Assembly: GCF_000524195.1 (NCBI RefSeq)
Contig: NW_020170412.1
Coordinates: forward strand, 632,929 to 696,928
DNA: 64,000 bases
Direction of reading: 5' to 3'
Source of the DNA: Echinococcus granulosus
Taxonomy: Eukaryota; Platyhelminthes; Cestoda; Cyclophyllidea; Taeniidae
The notes beneath the pieces are model-generated. The model was not told the DNA's origin. It searched no databases and worked only from the letters and a program-made list of their open reading frames with translations. A program made the position numbers and the translations under genes. Below are positions 14,401 through 27,180 of the stretch, piece after piece (positions within the stretch are counted from its first letter, which is position 1; each line of letters begins with the position of its first letter).

Positions 14401-17400
14401 CTAAGAACAACAGCAAGGAGTTGGGGGTTCCCACAATCGTATTCACGGTTCAGCGCGTAAATAATGCAACACCTTACCCACGCAATGGCAGTCCACTGCT
14501 GGGTGTTCGTAGTTTCATACCCCACACAAAAATAAACTAAAGCCATAAATGTGGAGAAAACTGGTGCAAGTATAAACAAGGAGGAATTGCCAAACAAAAC
14601 ATTTTTTCTCCACAATTTGCTCGAAGGTGTCCTTAACCCGAAATACTCGACAATCACAAGCAGGGCAAGAAATGCGTGCAACGGAGAATGATTACCGACG
14701 GTTAGCGAGGCGACCGATGTTTAAACGCGCACTGGGGAGTGTGAATGGATACGCTGAAAGTGATCTTGCTTGGTCCACTTGGCCTCTGCTTCCAAGCATA
14801 ACTTACTAGGAACAAAATACCAGTTTAATTTTCACTTGGCATAGACACGAACTGTGAGCATTTAGTATTTTACCTTTCTTCTCTTCCATTAAAAAAGACA
14901 AGCTATTACTTCAACTGCAAAGGAGGCGACAGAAGGCCAAATTACCCCTTGTTAGTCAAGGCGTTGGTAACCAAGACAAAAATATGCCTCAGATTCGGCA
15001 CAGTCTTCACATCTTTTTGTGGGTTTAGCACAATCTTTGAACGCCTTTTCAGTCATCTTTGGGATTTTTGTGCGTGTGAAGTTCTGCCAGAACAAGACAC
15101 CAAATCCAGCTCAAACAGTGATCTAATGGCGCAAACCAGCCAATAGCATCACGACCTTCAGATTGCTCACCTCTGATTGGTTGATGGAACAGTTGCGTGC
15201 ACAAGCGCGGGCTAAGTCCCAAACTGGGTGAAGGAATAGGGGGGGCAATCCTTTGAAGCGATAACATCTAATTTAAACCATGAATGTCCGAACAATCAGT
15301 CACCGATTTCATCTTATACCAGTTAAGATAATTATTGTTTTTACCTATATCTCATGAGGAATACCGATTAAAAAAGCCAGTGGACGTGTGAAAAAGGGTT
15401 GTAAAATCCAGGCCCTTGAACCTACTAGAAGCATTTGTGGATGCACCTAAAAGCCGGCTTTAAGTGTTGACACTACTGTTATCACATCATTTTTTACTGA
15501 CAATTTATGGGAGGGATTTATTAATTGCACTTCAGAGGTCTTCCTTTGGTTATTCGAGACGGGGATGTATCCAACCCACTTAAGTGCAGTGGAGCAAAAC
15601 ATCAACTGTGGTTTCTTCTAAACCCAGTTGTTTTTTTGAACTTGGCGTGGTTCTATTAACACCCAGAGGCAACAGTAGAAGACTCTTTGTTATTGACTGT
15701 TTTTACTTGAGAATAGTCGCTCATTCTGGGTGTAGAAGAGGCATTTAGGCCAGTAGCGCTTATCAACTTCTTCCATTACCACGGTATCATACATTAGTTG
15801 ATTGGCTTTTGAATAAGCCACTTTGCTCAAGGCAGAAGTGGCTTAGTGGGATGCTGCTTCAACCCTCCCTTTTTCAGCTGAAAAAAGTTTTCCTTGAATC
15901 AACCGACTCCCAAAGAAACTACAAGCATGTAAAATGCAAAATGGTCGACCGCAAAAGTGTGCTTTATTTAAGAAGGAAAACGTTACTGACTTTAGGGCGT
16001 ATTTACCCGGTCTAAGGCTCTCGCACACCTTGGACGATTGCCAACTTATTCATGTTTGTTGTGAGGGTGGTGATGTATGGACCCGGGCGGTAAAACCAAG
16101 TTGGGGTAAATATCAGGTGATCGGAAAGTTCGGTGTAACTTAGTAAAGCGTTTTTTTGTCTCCGGAGATCCGAAAAAGGCAAACGATTATGTGCATGCAT
16201 CTTAAAGTAGTGCAATACCGACGGGCCAGCTCACAGCACAAATAATCTCTGAGCTCCGATATACCTACAATCTCTGATAAATTTTGAAGCAGAATCCAAT
16301 GCCGAGTAGAAAAGAGATGGAACGAGTTGTGTGATGAGGAGCATCAGCCAATTTTGTGGCCACTGACATTCTCATTTGCCTTCTCCTCTACAAAGTAAAT
16401 TGGTTTTTTTCAACAGCCAATAGGCATCATTTTGAGCGACAAGGGTCTTCCCAAAAGTATTTATGAATTTGTCTTTCTATAAATCTTGCTGGAAAAAACC
16501 CAAAGCGTGTGCTCTCCTCCGCATGGCTCATAGCTCCGCCACTTTCCTCCCACTTTGAAGCCTCATATCAAGAATTTGTAGTCAACCGTTTTGTGAAGGT
16601 GCAGGAGCCGATCACACTGTCCAGGAGTTGGATAAAAGACGTCACTCTGGTAATTGCTCTCCCATAGTAGGATGCGTGACGGTTAGGCAAATCCCACCTC
16701 CTGGCTAGTAGCGATATGTGTGGTGCTGTCGATCAAAAAAAACTTTAGATTGGTGTGACAAGGTCTTTTTCTGGAAGCAATGCTTAACGTGACTAGTGTG
16801 AAAGGCGTTGGTGCGCATCCACATCAATTGGAAGGGTAGAACTGCGGAGGCTACTAATTGAGTGAGTCTAATCAAGGTGCCTTAATTAAAAACGCCTCGG
16901 AGCATTTTTGACTGTCCGCAGACTGGTTGAATGTCTGATAGACGGACAGAAATGGACTCAGCAATCCGCTTAATGTTTGCACCACTGCACCCTCCGGGTC
17001 ACGCAACACTTCATCTTCTGTCCGTCGGCCTTACTTTGTAGGGCTCGTGAGCATTGGCCTCTGGTACGAAGCAAAAGCTGATAAAGAGAGTTCAGTCTAG
17101 GAGTCAGTGCATCTGGCTTTGTGCCAGCTCAGAAGAGAGTGAAAGACGAAGAAGCCGACAGATGAAAGGGCAAATTGCTCGTCAACGTCAACACTGTGCT
17201 TATGGTGGTATATCAACAAAAATGGTGAGCTTAAAAACCTTCTCCAATGCCACCGCGGTTGCAACAATCAAAACTGAACTTCGTAAACTACCGTGAGATC
17301 TCTGTGCTTGCAAGTCCGTGTAAGTTGGACTGCAGGGTGTAATTGGTCCTGTTTATCCCCCTTAACTGTGGGTCAAACAATTACACTTGAGACCTGCCTA

Positions 17401-18846
17401 CTTGATACAATACACCCTGACAAAGCCTGAAGCACCCTCAGCCAAAATCACTCCGAACCAGTCGGGTAGTTTGTGGGAATCGCTGTTCTCATGGGACAGC
17501 CCAATATCCCACCACACAGTACGCTCTATGACTGGACAGTGAGAATGTTCGCAGTATAAGGTGAGATGCGTGAACAATATTGCCGCGTCCTCGTTCCCCT
17601 CATCATCTTTTTCAGCCTTCCCGTCCCCCGTCTTGCGATGGCGATTCCCAAGCCGCTGGTTGTCTCCTTTAGATTGTATTAACTTTAGATATTAGTGGGA
17701 ATTCACACGAAATAGGCTGAAATGAGGGTGGCAAAAGTCATTTTATTTGCTTTTGAAGACAAATGGGATTCACAAATGTGCGCCTCCTTGTGACAAGTAT
17801 GCATAATGCAATGCTACTTATTCCGCCATTTAAGTAGCCTCTAGTGGTCATTCTTCAATGCACGAACGACGAACAGTGTTGCAGATGTGTGTGAGCAACC
17901 CCACATGGGTAGAGGAAGACAACGTGATCGTTAAAATGACTCGCCAACAGCTGGAACCTTCCCTCAAAGTCAAGATTTTTGGAGGAAACTAGCAATCCCA
18001 GTGCCTCAAGGAGGCTAGTGCCTTCACAGCACGCCTTGTGTATACCACTTGAGGCCCTGAAACCAGCTCAACTTTTGTTCTCGTCATCATATTTATCGGC
18101 CTACTAAGGATGCCTACTAAATCTTGTCATTTAGAAGAGAACTAGTCAGTCAGACCTTCGAATGCCTACTGCCATTCAAAACTGACCTGCTCGGGATGCT
18201 GCCAATCAGCTCCAAGTTCAAAAGTTGGCATTCCAATAAAACAAACGTAAAAATTTGCTGAAATTATTGTTTGAAGTAGGTAACACAAGCTGTGTAAATA
18301 ACTCACGCCTCCCTGGCACGCCATCACTACATGTCAGCGATTTGCGAAACGCAGCTGGAGAGCGAGTGACTCAGGAATAAGAGAACATTTTAAACAGTTG
18401 GCTGCTGCCATAATTTCCGCTTCATTCAGCTTCCATCTTAGGTCCAGTTTTGTAGGTGATGCAAGGTCGAATGGGGGAATTTCTGCCCTCCCTAAAGGGT
18501 GGGTAATCAGGGGCAATCGCACCTTTCGGCGGCTTTCTGCGCGCACTCACATATGCATCTGGCATTTATCCAGTTGACACCAACCTCCATGAAACATGAA
18601 GTAGTGATTAATGGGCAAGTAGGTCTTCCTGATCTGCGAATGGTCCCTTGCCTGTGTCAGTTACTTCCTCACCCCCCATCCAACCCTCCTTTATTCTGTA
18701 CACCGATTTATCTCTATTTCTGATGCTTTCAAATCATTACGCAGTTACTGGTAATGCGTCTTAATATTTGCTTAATATCTTTATAACTAAGACTCCTATG
18801 AAGCAATTGCATCATAACCATACTTCAATTAACACAGTCGCCCCAA

Positions 18847-18866
18847 GCGTCACACATATGTGACGC
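18847..18866. repeat. Short palindrome GCGTCACA / TGTGACGC
   Basis: Eight-base perfect arms (18847-18854 and 18859-18866) flank the loop CATA. The core resembles half of a CRE/ATF site. A related motif (ACGTCAC / GTGACGT, 21803-21822) lies 3 kb away. No gene start is recognised nearby. Confidence 0.4.
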
Positions 18867-20880
18867 CACGCGAGCAATAACATAGAGTGGTAGAAGACTT
18901 TATGCTAAAGTAGAATTATATTTTTTTAGAATTCAAGAGGCAAAATCTTAAGTGGATCATATTGTATAGGCTTTGAAGGTCGACTTTCGTCTAAGTTCAT
19001 AGCAGAGAGCAAGACAATTTAAGTCTTCCAAAATGAAGACTATCAAGGACGAGGAAACTGAAGTCTCCGATAAAATCACCCAAATTTGTAATACAATCCC
19101 CCAGAAATAAACAAAGTTAAAAATAAAACTAGAAAAACCTTTTTTCTAAGTACCGAACTACGATGGTGTCGCCACATTCGCACAATGATTCATCGAACGC
19201 CTTCAAAGCGTACAGTTGAGAGCGATGAATGCTTCACAGTGCAGCACCTCAAAATTTTCGGATTTTACCACCTGTTAACTGAAGTGTGGAGACGTACCAG
19301 GTCAATAAATAACAAGTTTCTTTCAATATTTTCCCACCATTACAAATCAGTCGGACGTCTGAAGTATCCAGCATTTGTCAAGGCAGCACAAAATACCTCC
19401 ACGCTGTTCAATTCACACACGGACGGAGAAAACCGACGCAGGTGCACTTTTATTCCTAATCAACTTTGCCACCCAATGGGTTCCGCATTCTTGCATTCTG
19501 GGATGGGCATTTTCGAGCCTCTCGACTGTCGGTGAGGGAAAGCCTTGCATCCGTACCGAATATACCTGCCGATGGAGACTAATTCAACCAGTGATAATTA
19601 ATGAACGCTGTTTATCTTCGACTTTGAAATAGAGAAATAGTCATCTGGTTTACAAGAAAAGTATTTTTGACGCAGTGGTATCCACTGGACTTGAGTTCGC
19701 GTTCAACCTACCGCTTGGTCCCTAGTCTACTATTAAGTTGAAAGTAGTACCTTTTGCAAAAGTACTCTTGCATATTATTGCAAATAATATAGCAGAAGTT
19801 ATAAGTTTCACGCACCACCTGCGTGACATTTAAAGCGTTTGTAAAGTGGATCCTGCTTCGCATGTATTGAGTCTCAAGTACATCACGCACCAAGTGACCG
19901 CATGCCTCCGCATGTGTGGAATTAGGACCTCAACATCTCATGACGGCGACGTTGGAACAACCTCGGCCAGCGCCTGATTCACCCTCGCATCCACGCGTTG
20001 GACGCATTAAACGCGGAACTCGCCGTAAGTTTCGCAGGCCACAGGTCGGAGTTGTGGTCTTCATGGGGTGAGGTGGGGCATTGTCAGTGTGGACAGCTGA
20101 AGGTGGAGGGAGAAGATGAAGAGTTCCATAGTGCTTATACATTCACCACATCTACTGCACAATTCTTCGAACCAAGCAGTGAGAAGCGTGCAGTTGAGAC
20201 GTGCAATCCAACGTTAAATACACCCCAAGTGAGCAGTTCATGGTATCGTGAAATACTGGGCTCGGAAGTGAAGGAGGAAACTTGGTCTCTTCCACCGTGA
20301 TTCCAATTTGGCACATAAGGATTGGCCAATGTGAAAGACGCTTGGTATCTTGGTGTCTCAGAGATGTCATCCTTCCTTATTTGCATGCCCTCTACCGTTT
20401 GTACGGCCACGTCTACACACCCACATTCACTAAGTGATTGGAACAGTCATTGCAGTGGTTTACATGGAATAGGAATGACGATTTACCATGCTACAGTTAG
20501 CAGCAGATATCGATAGGAAAGGACCGCTTTCTATTGAGTAAAGAAGAAATTATCGTGTGCTGTTAAACTTCTCATTGTTTGACGTTGGCTGATCCTCCGT
20601 CCGCAATTCAACAACCCGCTACGCTTTGTAGTTTGTGGTCATTCTGGAGGAATCCATTCTGGATTTCTTAGAATGTGTTAGAACTGAATGCATGAGAGAT
20701 CCATTGACTCTATCAAAAGCCAAAAAAGTTGTCCCAATGCCCCTCTCCCCGATTGTGATTGAGTAATGGAAGAGAAGGAGGTTCCTTGGCTAGAGAATGA
20801 CCCATCTGAGAAGTAATTTTTTTTCTTCCTAAGTCAATCAAGAAGAAACCTGCACAGAAATAGAAAGTGACTTCATTGTT

Positions 20881-20886
20881 TTTATT
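20881..20886 (-). terminator. Poly(A) signal AATAAA for the coiled-coil gene
   Basis: On the minus strand this reads CCAATAAAAAC, 123 bases after the stop codon at 21009. Position and sequence fit a canonical polyadenylation signal; cleavage itself cannot be seen. Confidence 0.55.
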
Positions 20887-21008
20887 GGCACTTCCAAACC
20901 AATCTTCACAGCCTCCCAGTCTTTTACTATACCTACTCATGAGCCCACATCGCAATTGCAAGGGTGAGGGAAAAACTTGTCCCGATCAGGGCAAGTCAAG
21001 GTAAAGGA

Positions 21009-24000
21009 CTATTTGTACTGCTCGTGTGGATCTTGCAGGCGCTCACGACGTCTCAGTAGAGAGGCCTCGGTCTCCTCGCGTATGTCGCGCACTAGGCTAC
21101 GCACCCGACGTGCCAACACAGGCACCGATGACGGGTCCGCTGGCGCACCGAGTGGCAACAACGGTGGTTGCGACTGCGGTGGCTGTGATGGAGACGAGAG
21201 GAAACGCAAATGAGAGGCGTCCATGGAGGAGGATACAGAGGAGTTCCCACCTGAATCACACGGCAAGGACGGTGCGCTTTCGCCTCCCATCGGTGTTGAC
21301 AGTGGCATTCGGCCTCGCAATGGTGTTTGTTTACGAGCTAGTGAGTAAGTACATGCAGGGCGTTTAAAAGTAACACAGTTCGGTAAGGCTTAAAGAGGGA
21401 GGAAATGAAGTACTCACTTTCACGGGGTCGCCTTCGCTGCAGTTCATTTTCCAGAAGGGTGATGATTTTTTCTTGGTTGCGAACAGTCCTTTCCAATTGA
21501 CGACACCTCTCCAATCTCCCATCCACCTAAGATGCAAGAAAAGTAATAGATCTGCACAGCTTTTAAGGGCTTATTTTTCTCATTATGCTATTTGTTGGCA
21601 CCTTTGCTACGGGGGCCTCAGAAATTTAAGCCGATCACCCGGGCAGAAATGTTTACTGTCCCAGTATGACATAATTTTGAAATTTTATTGTCTTCAACCC
21701 ACTTAATCTGTCTGAGCCGCGAGCTCCTGCAACAAGTTGCCGTAAGCTGACTGAAGCTGGTGACACTCATTTATAACGCCGAGGTTAGCTGTGGAAGTCA
21801 GGACGTCACATATCCGTGACGTTGGTGTAGAATACATTACTGTTTTACATTCATGTATTCATCCTCGCTTGTTTCAACTAGCGTTCCTATCATGCATTTT
21901 GTATGCAAGCAAAGAGTGAGATAAATAGACGATCCCAATTGCACCCTATCTCAGCCTCTAATGAGTAAGTACCCAATGATTTACTTCGGCGATTGGCTCC
22001 TCCAAATGAGGCAGTTCCTTCTATTACCTGAGCTTCCATTTGAGTAGTCGAAATAGAGATGATATTTGGCAGACCAGAAGCCGAATATACATATGGAAAG
22101 AATATTATACGTTACTCACACTGGTCAAGGCTCTCGGTCTAGCAGGGACTCGGGGTGGTGCGGAGGAGGAAGAAGTCGTCGGGAATCGATTGCCTGGAAA
22201 TCGGAGAAGGCTCTCCTTCAACCTCTTTTATTGACTAATATGCATTACAACACAACATTTACATGCCATTAAAGTGGATTAGAGGAGGGTGAAGACGGAA
22301 ATTATGCAACGACCTTCAGCTCCAATGAAATGAAATGACATGGGGCTTACCGGCTTAGTCAAGAATTCAATCATTAATCATTTGGCACCTGTGAGGTGAC
22401 ATTGCATTAGAACCAACTGATCGTTACTATGGCAAACTCACTTTGTTAGCAAAAGTAACTGCTACACTAAGTCACAGTGTTCGTCAATTTGCGGGAAATT
22501 CCCTAAAAGACACTTAACCAAATATTTGTGAACTTATTTTCGGCATTTTTAATCACTACAGGACTCACCTCGTGGTGGTCGTTGTGAAGCTAACGGGACG
22601 CCGTTTTCGGACTGGGTGTGGCGTGGGGAAACGCACTTCACCCGACACAGCATTGGAATCACCTCAAAGCGCTCACTCGGTGGCGGCTGAATCCAAAAGT
22701 TGTTGTCACGTACCTGCGCCAAAAGAGTAGGGCAAATCAACACAGAGATCTCGCTCAGAAGCGCTTATATTTAAGTGTTCTTCAAACACGCATTGGAAAC
22801 GATCAAGATTGATCTGTCACCGTGATTTTCGTATGATAAAGTGATGCTCTTGTGAAGCCTGGAATTATCCCCTTTTCTTTTATCCAAATTTTGTCAGTAA
22901 TCAAACAATTGCAGTGCTTTGTTAGCTTGTGTATCTCTGCTTTCGGTTACACGGACAACTAAGTCTCCACAGACTGCAGTTCTGCCTGGGCCATGCCAGT
23001 ATGCTCAGCCCTTCAGGAAGTCTCCGGGTGCTAAACACTAACTTGGTGCTGGAATCAGCGACTGGATTTGAAACTTATCTAAATAAGGCAGTTTATAAAA
23101 TTTTGGGGATGTGTATTTAAAAAAAACGACTTTTTGAACGCATGGCCTTCTGTTAGTGTTGTAGAAGCACCAGTTGAATTGCGCTCAAGTCAGTACCTGG
23201 TCGTGGGTGATGAGTTGACCCCAATTTTTCGCTGACGAAGCATTCATCGAAGGCGATTTGAGAGGACCTCTAAAACTCCCGACCACTTCACTTGAACCAT
23301 AACTATACTCGGAGGTATCATCTTGTGAAAGCTGTAAAGGCAAGGTAGTTTACTTTAAGAAATGCACATCACCTTGAAGGCATTTCTCAGGAAACTCTAG
23401 AATGCCTTGGAAAGGCTAAGAACATCGTGATAACGATTGCGAGCTACAAAACCAATGTAGTCCAACTCTAGTCGTTGATTAAACTTGATACAGAAGAAAC
23501 TGTGGCCTCTGAAGTAAATAAATCTCCCCACACCACGCGAAAAACGTAGCGGGGAAGATAGTTTGAAGGGAATAAATATTCCCCATAAAGTCCAAGCCCA
23601 CCAAGAAGAAATTTGTATCGCAAAGACAAGTATTATCAAACCTCGCCTAAGAACGAACTGTCAAAGGCGGGGTACTTTATGAAAATTGGGGCGTCCAATT
23701 GGGGACGGCAGATATGTAACAGCGCTCCACTTTTGTTTACACTTATCGTAAAAATGCAAAAACACGTGGACCAGAGTGTACGTTTTTTTTTTATGAGAAT
23801 GCTATTCAGCCCCGTTTGCAAGGATATCGCTAGTTAGTACAACGCCAGTGGGGTAGAAAGTTCGAAACCTACAGGTAAAGGAGATCGCAAGGTCAACGAG
23901 GCGAATAGGATCAAGGCTGTCAACGACGAGGCAGAGTACATGAACGCATAACCAGGATTTTTAGACTTGTATGGAAATGCTGAAAAGTGGTATTAATAAT

Positions 24001-24762
24001 TTTAAAATGCAGGGCTTGAAAACACCAGTTTTTGAACAGTTGTAAGCCTGAATGCACCAATGTCTAAAGTTTGAGTAAAAAGTCATTAGCATGAATAAAA
24101 TCGTTCCTTGATAACTTTGAGTTTCTGCTATAGGTTGTGGTGTGGACTCCACTTACTCCTTTAAAAGAGCAAGAAGGTTAAAATCAGTACGAGAAACCAA
24201 GTTGAATTGTACAGACACTCACCCACCTTATTCGTTTTGCTTACGATCGACAAATATTTATATGCAAACATATACACCTCTAAACACACGGTTAAGTACT
24301 TTTTACTACAAGACCAACTTAATGTCTAAAGTTAAACTCCGTATTATGGGTAGTTGACTTTGACCATTTATTTAGCAAGGAAAGTTCAAAAGGAATTTAC
24401 TCTGCGACATTTTCGAGTTAGTACGATCAGTTTGTCAACTTTAATACAAAAGCGACCGGTTCACAGTCCATATATTAAAATAGAGGAGAGGTTCTTATTT
24501 GGGTAGTCCATGAAACCCATTTTAATTAACATAATCCAAACAAACCGAATACGTACACCTAGATTCTGAATGTATAACGTTTTCCCTCAAAAGGCAATGA
24601 CATTAATTTAACACTTGAGGCGTAGTACACCGCCTTTGGGTAAAACCTAACTCTCAGAAAATTGCGGCAGAGATTTAGGAACTAGCAGAGAAAACACAAC
24701 TTCAACCCTAAATCACCCGGACTTACTTCAACGCTCTCCGATCTGAAGTAGAAGGCATTCAT
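21009..24762 (-). CDS. Unidentified coiled-coil protein, 8 exons, one in-frame stop at an exon end
   Basis: I do not recognise the family. Exons supported by GT-AG borders and phase: 24762-24727 (MNAFYFRSESVE), 23331-23197 (LSQDDTSEYSYGSSEVVG...), 22713-22569 (VRDNNFWIQPPPSERFEVIP...), 22193-22120 (Ser/Pro-rich), 22027 to 21985 or 21973, 21788 to about 21703, 21526-21418 (VDGRLERCRQLERTVRNQEK...), and 21337-21009 (ends HEQYK). The second and fourth exons are Ser/Pro-rich. Exons 6-8 contain heptad-like segments (ECHQLQSAYGNLLQELAAQ; KIITLLENELQRRR; RRVRSLVRDIREETEASLLRR). Problem: exon 6 reads into TAA (21703-21705) directly before its GTGGGT donor, although all other phases fit a chain of about 320 codons. 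Either translation stops there in the long transcript, splicing uses a non-canonical site, or the base is wrong. The small first exon is the weakest part of the chain. The large introns hold an LTR relic. Confidence 0.6.
21803..21822. repeat. Palindrome ACGTCAC / GTGACGT inside an intron
   Basis: Seven-base perfect arms (21803-21809 and 21816-21822) with a 6-base loop, just upstream of exon 6 of the coiled-coil gene. It shares CGTCACATAT-like sequence with the palindrome at 18847-18866. It could be a bZIP binding site or chance. Confidence 0.35.
22930..23060 (+). mobile_element. Solo terminal module of the TRIM-like element
   Basis: Contains the block order of the terminal module: 'ttcggttacacgg', an ACTGCAGTTCTGCCTGGGCC block, CATGCCAGTATGCTCAGCCCTTC, then AGGAAGTCTCCGGGTGC. 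These match in order the module at 62360-62510. It lies inside the intron between exons 2 and 3 of the coiled-coil gene, in antisense orientation to it. Ends are approximate. Confidence 0.45.
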
Positions 24763-24790
24763 CCCATCGACGATTCAGTGTTCCTGTTCG

Positions 24791-24825
24791 TGTCCGTGTG
24801 TGTGAGAGAGCGAGAGAGAGAGAGT
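24791..24825. repeat. TG/GA microsatellite upstream of the coiled-coil gene
   Basis: A (TG)n run passes into a (GA)n run, just upstream of the first ATG (24762) of the coiled-coil gene on the minus strand. It may lie in the 5' UTR or the promoter. Confidence 0.7.
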
Positions 24826-26174
24826 GGATGGTGGACGTACGAAGTGGCAGTCAGAGGGCAGGCTGTAAAAACCATCTTCTAAGTATCACCTTGGCAACCA
24901 TTATTCCGCATTGGTGAGAGAGGCAAGTGGGCGTTCATGCAAGCAGTTCTGAGCGCTCCTGTATGCATGGCCCCATGTGCTGCATCTCCCATGGGGTGGA
25001 TTTTAGCAAGCCCATTGAGTCGGTTGGTCCGTACAATCCCTCTCAATGTCCTTTGAACTCCTGTCCACGTGCTTTGGACCTTCTTATCATAACTTGGTGG
25101 CTAAAACGAGTGAATGTGACTCCAGGTTGTCTGCTTTACTGCCCTAGTTCAGCATGGATCCAAAGTTGCGCTGTGGGTGGAGGACTGTGGAGGGTGTTTG
25201 TCGCCAATGCAATAAGCTGTTAAAAAGTGCTGCTAGCGATGGCGGTTGAGCTACACTAGCACAGCGAAACGGGCGGCTAGGAAGAGGTTGCAAATATGAC
25301 CATTTTACCACTTAAATCTGGCGGTGGTGATGTCTACAATCCCGGCAAGCCGTCCTATTTCGATAGTCTAGGCGGTTCCTCTTTCACGCCTAAGTCTGCA
25401 ACGTTTAGGACCTCGTGCTTGTGTTTGTTGCCTCCTGCTTGGCCAGTATCACGTGCAGACAAGCGGGTAGGCAGACAGATGGCTTTGACACGTGCTAACA
25501 CAGAGTGTGAGGTCAGAATGACAAATAAATAAAGTGATGGTGGCAACTAGTCTTCTAATCCAGCAGTCAACATTGAAGCGCTCCGTAATGAGTACTGAAA
25601 TCTTGATGTTTTGGCTACTATCGTGGGGATGGCATCCTGCCAGTGCCAGACCTACGATCCGAGTAATATGTAAAGCCTCGTGTTTGTGTTGAACAAAACG
25701 CCTTTGTACCTCCGCCAGTAGCCCACAATCCCCCACCCCACTCTACGAGTCTCTTCTGCACGTCGGCAATACACTTTACATCTTGGCATTTTATGTATCC
25801 TTTCGTCTTCAGAAAGTTCATGGGGCGCTATTGGACCCCTTCTCCCCTCCCCCTTGATCGTTTGGTTGGCTCTGCAAATCGAGGTAGTTATTTGGAGATC
25901 TCTTCAAAGTATGTTGCATTTAGACTTCTAGACATCATGTGGCAGGGTAAGCTCACGTGGTAGTTGGTAAGCCGACCCGCAAAGTGCGTGTGACTGTTTA
26001 TGTGCAGTGCGTTGTTACGGCTGAGGCTGCGGCCCCGTCTCACCGGCTTATTCTCACAATGAGGCGAGGAATACGGATCCGGATGGCATACGAGTCGAGC
26101 ACGGAATCAGGCTCATTATGATTGGTCAGGTGGAGGGGAGGGGGGCCTACTCCCAAGGGGACGCAGCAGGCACT
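24826..26174. other. Intergenic DNA with LTR debris
   Basis: No coding region supported. It holds a terminal-module fragment of the TRIM-like family near 25690-25830, listed separately. The short plus-strand frames here (for example 24927-25223) have no recognisable domains and no splice support. Confidence 0.4.
25690..25835 (+). mobile_element. Fragment of the TRIM-like terminal module
   Basis: Shows CTTCTGCACGTCGGCAATACAC (block near 25752) followed by CTTTCGTCTTCAGAAAGTTCATGG. These parallel CTTCTACACATCGGCAATACA and CTTTCGACATCAGGAAAGACC of the copy at 62455-62510. No internal module follows, so it is a solo or truncated end. Confidence 0.5.
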
Positions 26175-27180
26175 GCAATGCTTGATTTAACATTTTATTT
26201 TAGTTACGCGGGCATAGAAGGGTCTCTAACCAATGCAGGTAGTCCTTCAGCCCGTCTGTACTTCGGTAATATACTTTCTGTCCTTGCATTATACCTCCTT
26301 TTGCCTTCAGGAAGGACTCTGAGAGATACATGGGTAGCAGGGGAAAACGAACTGGATTCCAAAGGGCAACTACCCTGATTCCATTTTTTGGAGGGTGGTG
26401 AATCTGCAATGACCCATAGCAGAGGGGTTGGGAATGACGTCTGCCTTTGGCAATTACCCCACTTCCACGTGCCGCAGGAATAATATTCACGCCTAAAGCT
26501 ACTCCAGCCGTGGCCGTGAGCCACCTGGGAGCGTTCATTGCAGAGCGGCCAACGCTCTCTGCACAAAGATTTCAATTAAGTGAACACGCAATGCCTCCTT
26601 CACCAGCTGGATGGAAACCGTCTGGATGGGGTCGGACTGCACTGAAGTGAGAAAAAAGTAGCAAGGCGGAACGGATGCAAAATCTTATCCCTATGGAACT
26701 ACTTTGAATCCCGTACATTGTTGAATGACTCCGCTTGTCGGCCAATGTCCCTACGACTAGGGGTGGACACACACGCTGTCCTGCACATTCCCCCTTCTTC
26801 TAATGCAGTTTTCAAGTAGGATAAAATTCCAGATGCAGTGGAATTGCCAAGAGGGCTCGGTGACGGTGCAGTCAAATACCGTCCCATTTGCGTAAAAATT
26901 CAATGAATGGCATGACTGGTTCGTGGATGTTGTCCCATCGTTGTGATGGCCGACGCGGAACGTTAACGAAGGCGGGCGCCCAAGGACGTCGCTCGAAAGG
27001 GGACAGGGGGACTATGGAGTGCCTCAATTGTGTGTTTAACTCGCCGTTTTGGTTATAGGAACGATTAAGACTCCACTTCTACACTTCCACTGGGCGGAAT
27101 GGTCTTCAGACCATGGCGGTAATCCTTCAGACCTTCCTTTGACTTCAGGGATATTTCGAGGTGCTGAACAATATCTGCCA
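26175..27180 (+). mobile_element. TRIM-like LTR element, copy 1
   Basis: A terminal module at about 26175-26330 (TTAGTTACGCGGGCATAGAAG, then CTTCGGTAATATACTTTCTG, then GCCTTCAGGAAGGACTCTG) recurs at about 27030-27175 (CTTCCACTGGGCGGAATGG, then CTTTGACTTCAGGGATATTTC). The interior (about 26330-27010) carries no coding frame with retrotransposon motifs. It matches copy 3 segment by segment: GGGTTGGGAATGACGTCTGCC against GGGTTGGAAACAAGGTCTACC, then the CTGCACATTCCCC / GTGACGGTGCAGTCAAATACC module. A purine-rich tract (AAAGGGGACAGGGGG near 26997) sits directly before the second terminal module, as a polypurine tract should. Size and plan fit a terminal-repeat retrotransposon in miniature. The two ends are strongly diverged, so the insertion is old. 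Confidence 0.65.

Larger units (their letters stand above)
10216..20880. other. About 10.7 kb without a supportable gene
   Basis: This stretch has no exon chain with family motifs. 10.4-12.4 kb is AT-rich with oligo-T tracts (for example 11280-11560), resembling old intergenic or intronic DNA. A few frames of 60-116 codons occur (near 12605, 13495 and 19185), but they start at non-ATG codons or lack motifs and flanking splice signals. Short inverted repeats at 11406-11430 and 18847-18866 are listed separately. Diverged repeat DNA is likely, but I could not assign it to the TRIM-like family with confidence. Confidence 0.45.

Noticed and set aside
19185..19535. 116-codon plus-strand frame
   Set aside because: No domain, no splice partners and no strand context; its length is within chance expectation for 64 kb.
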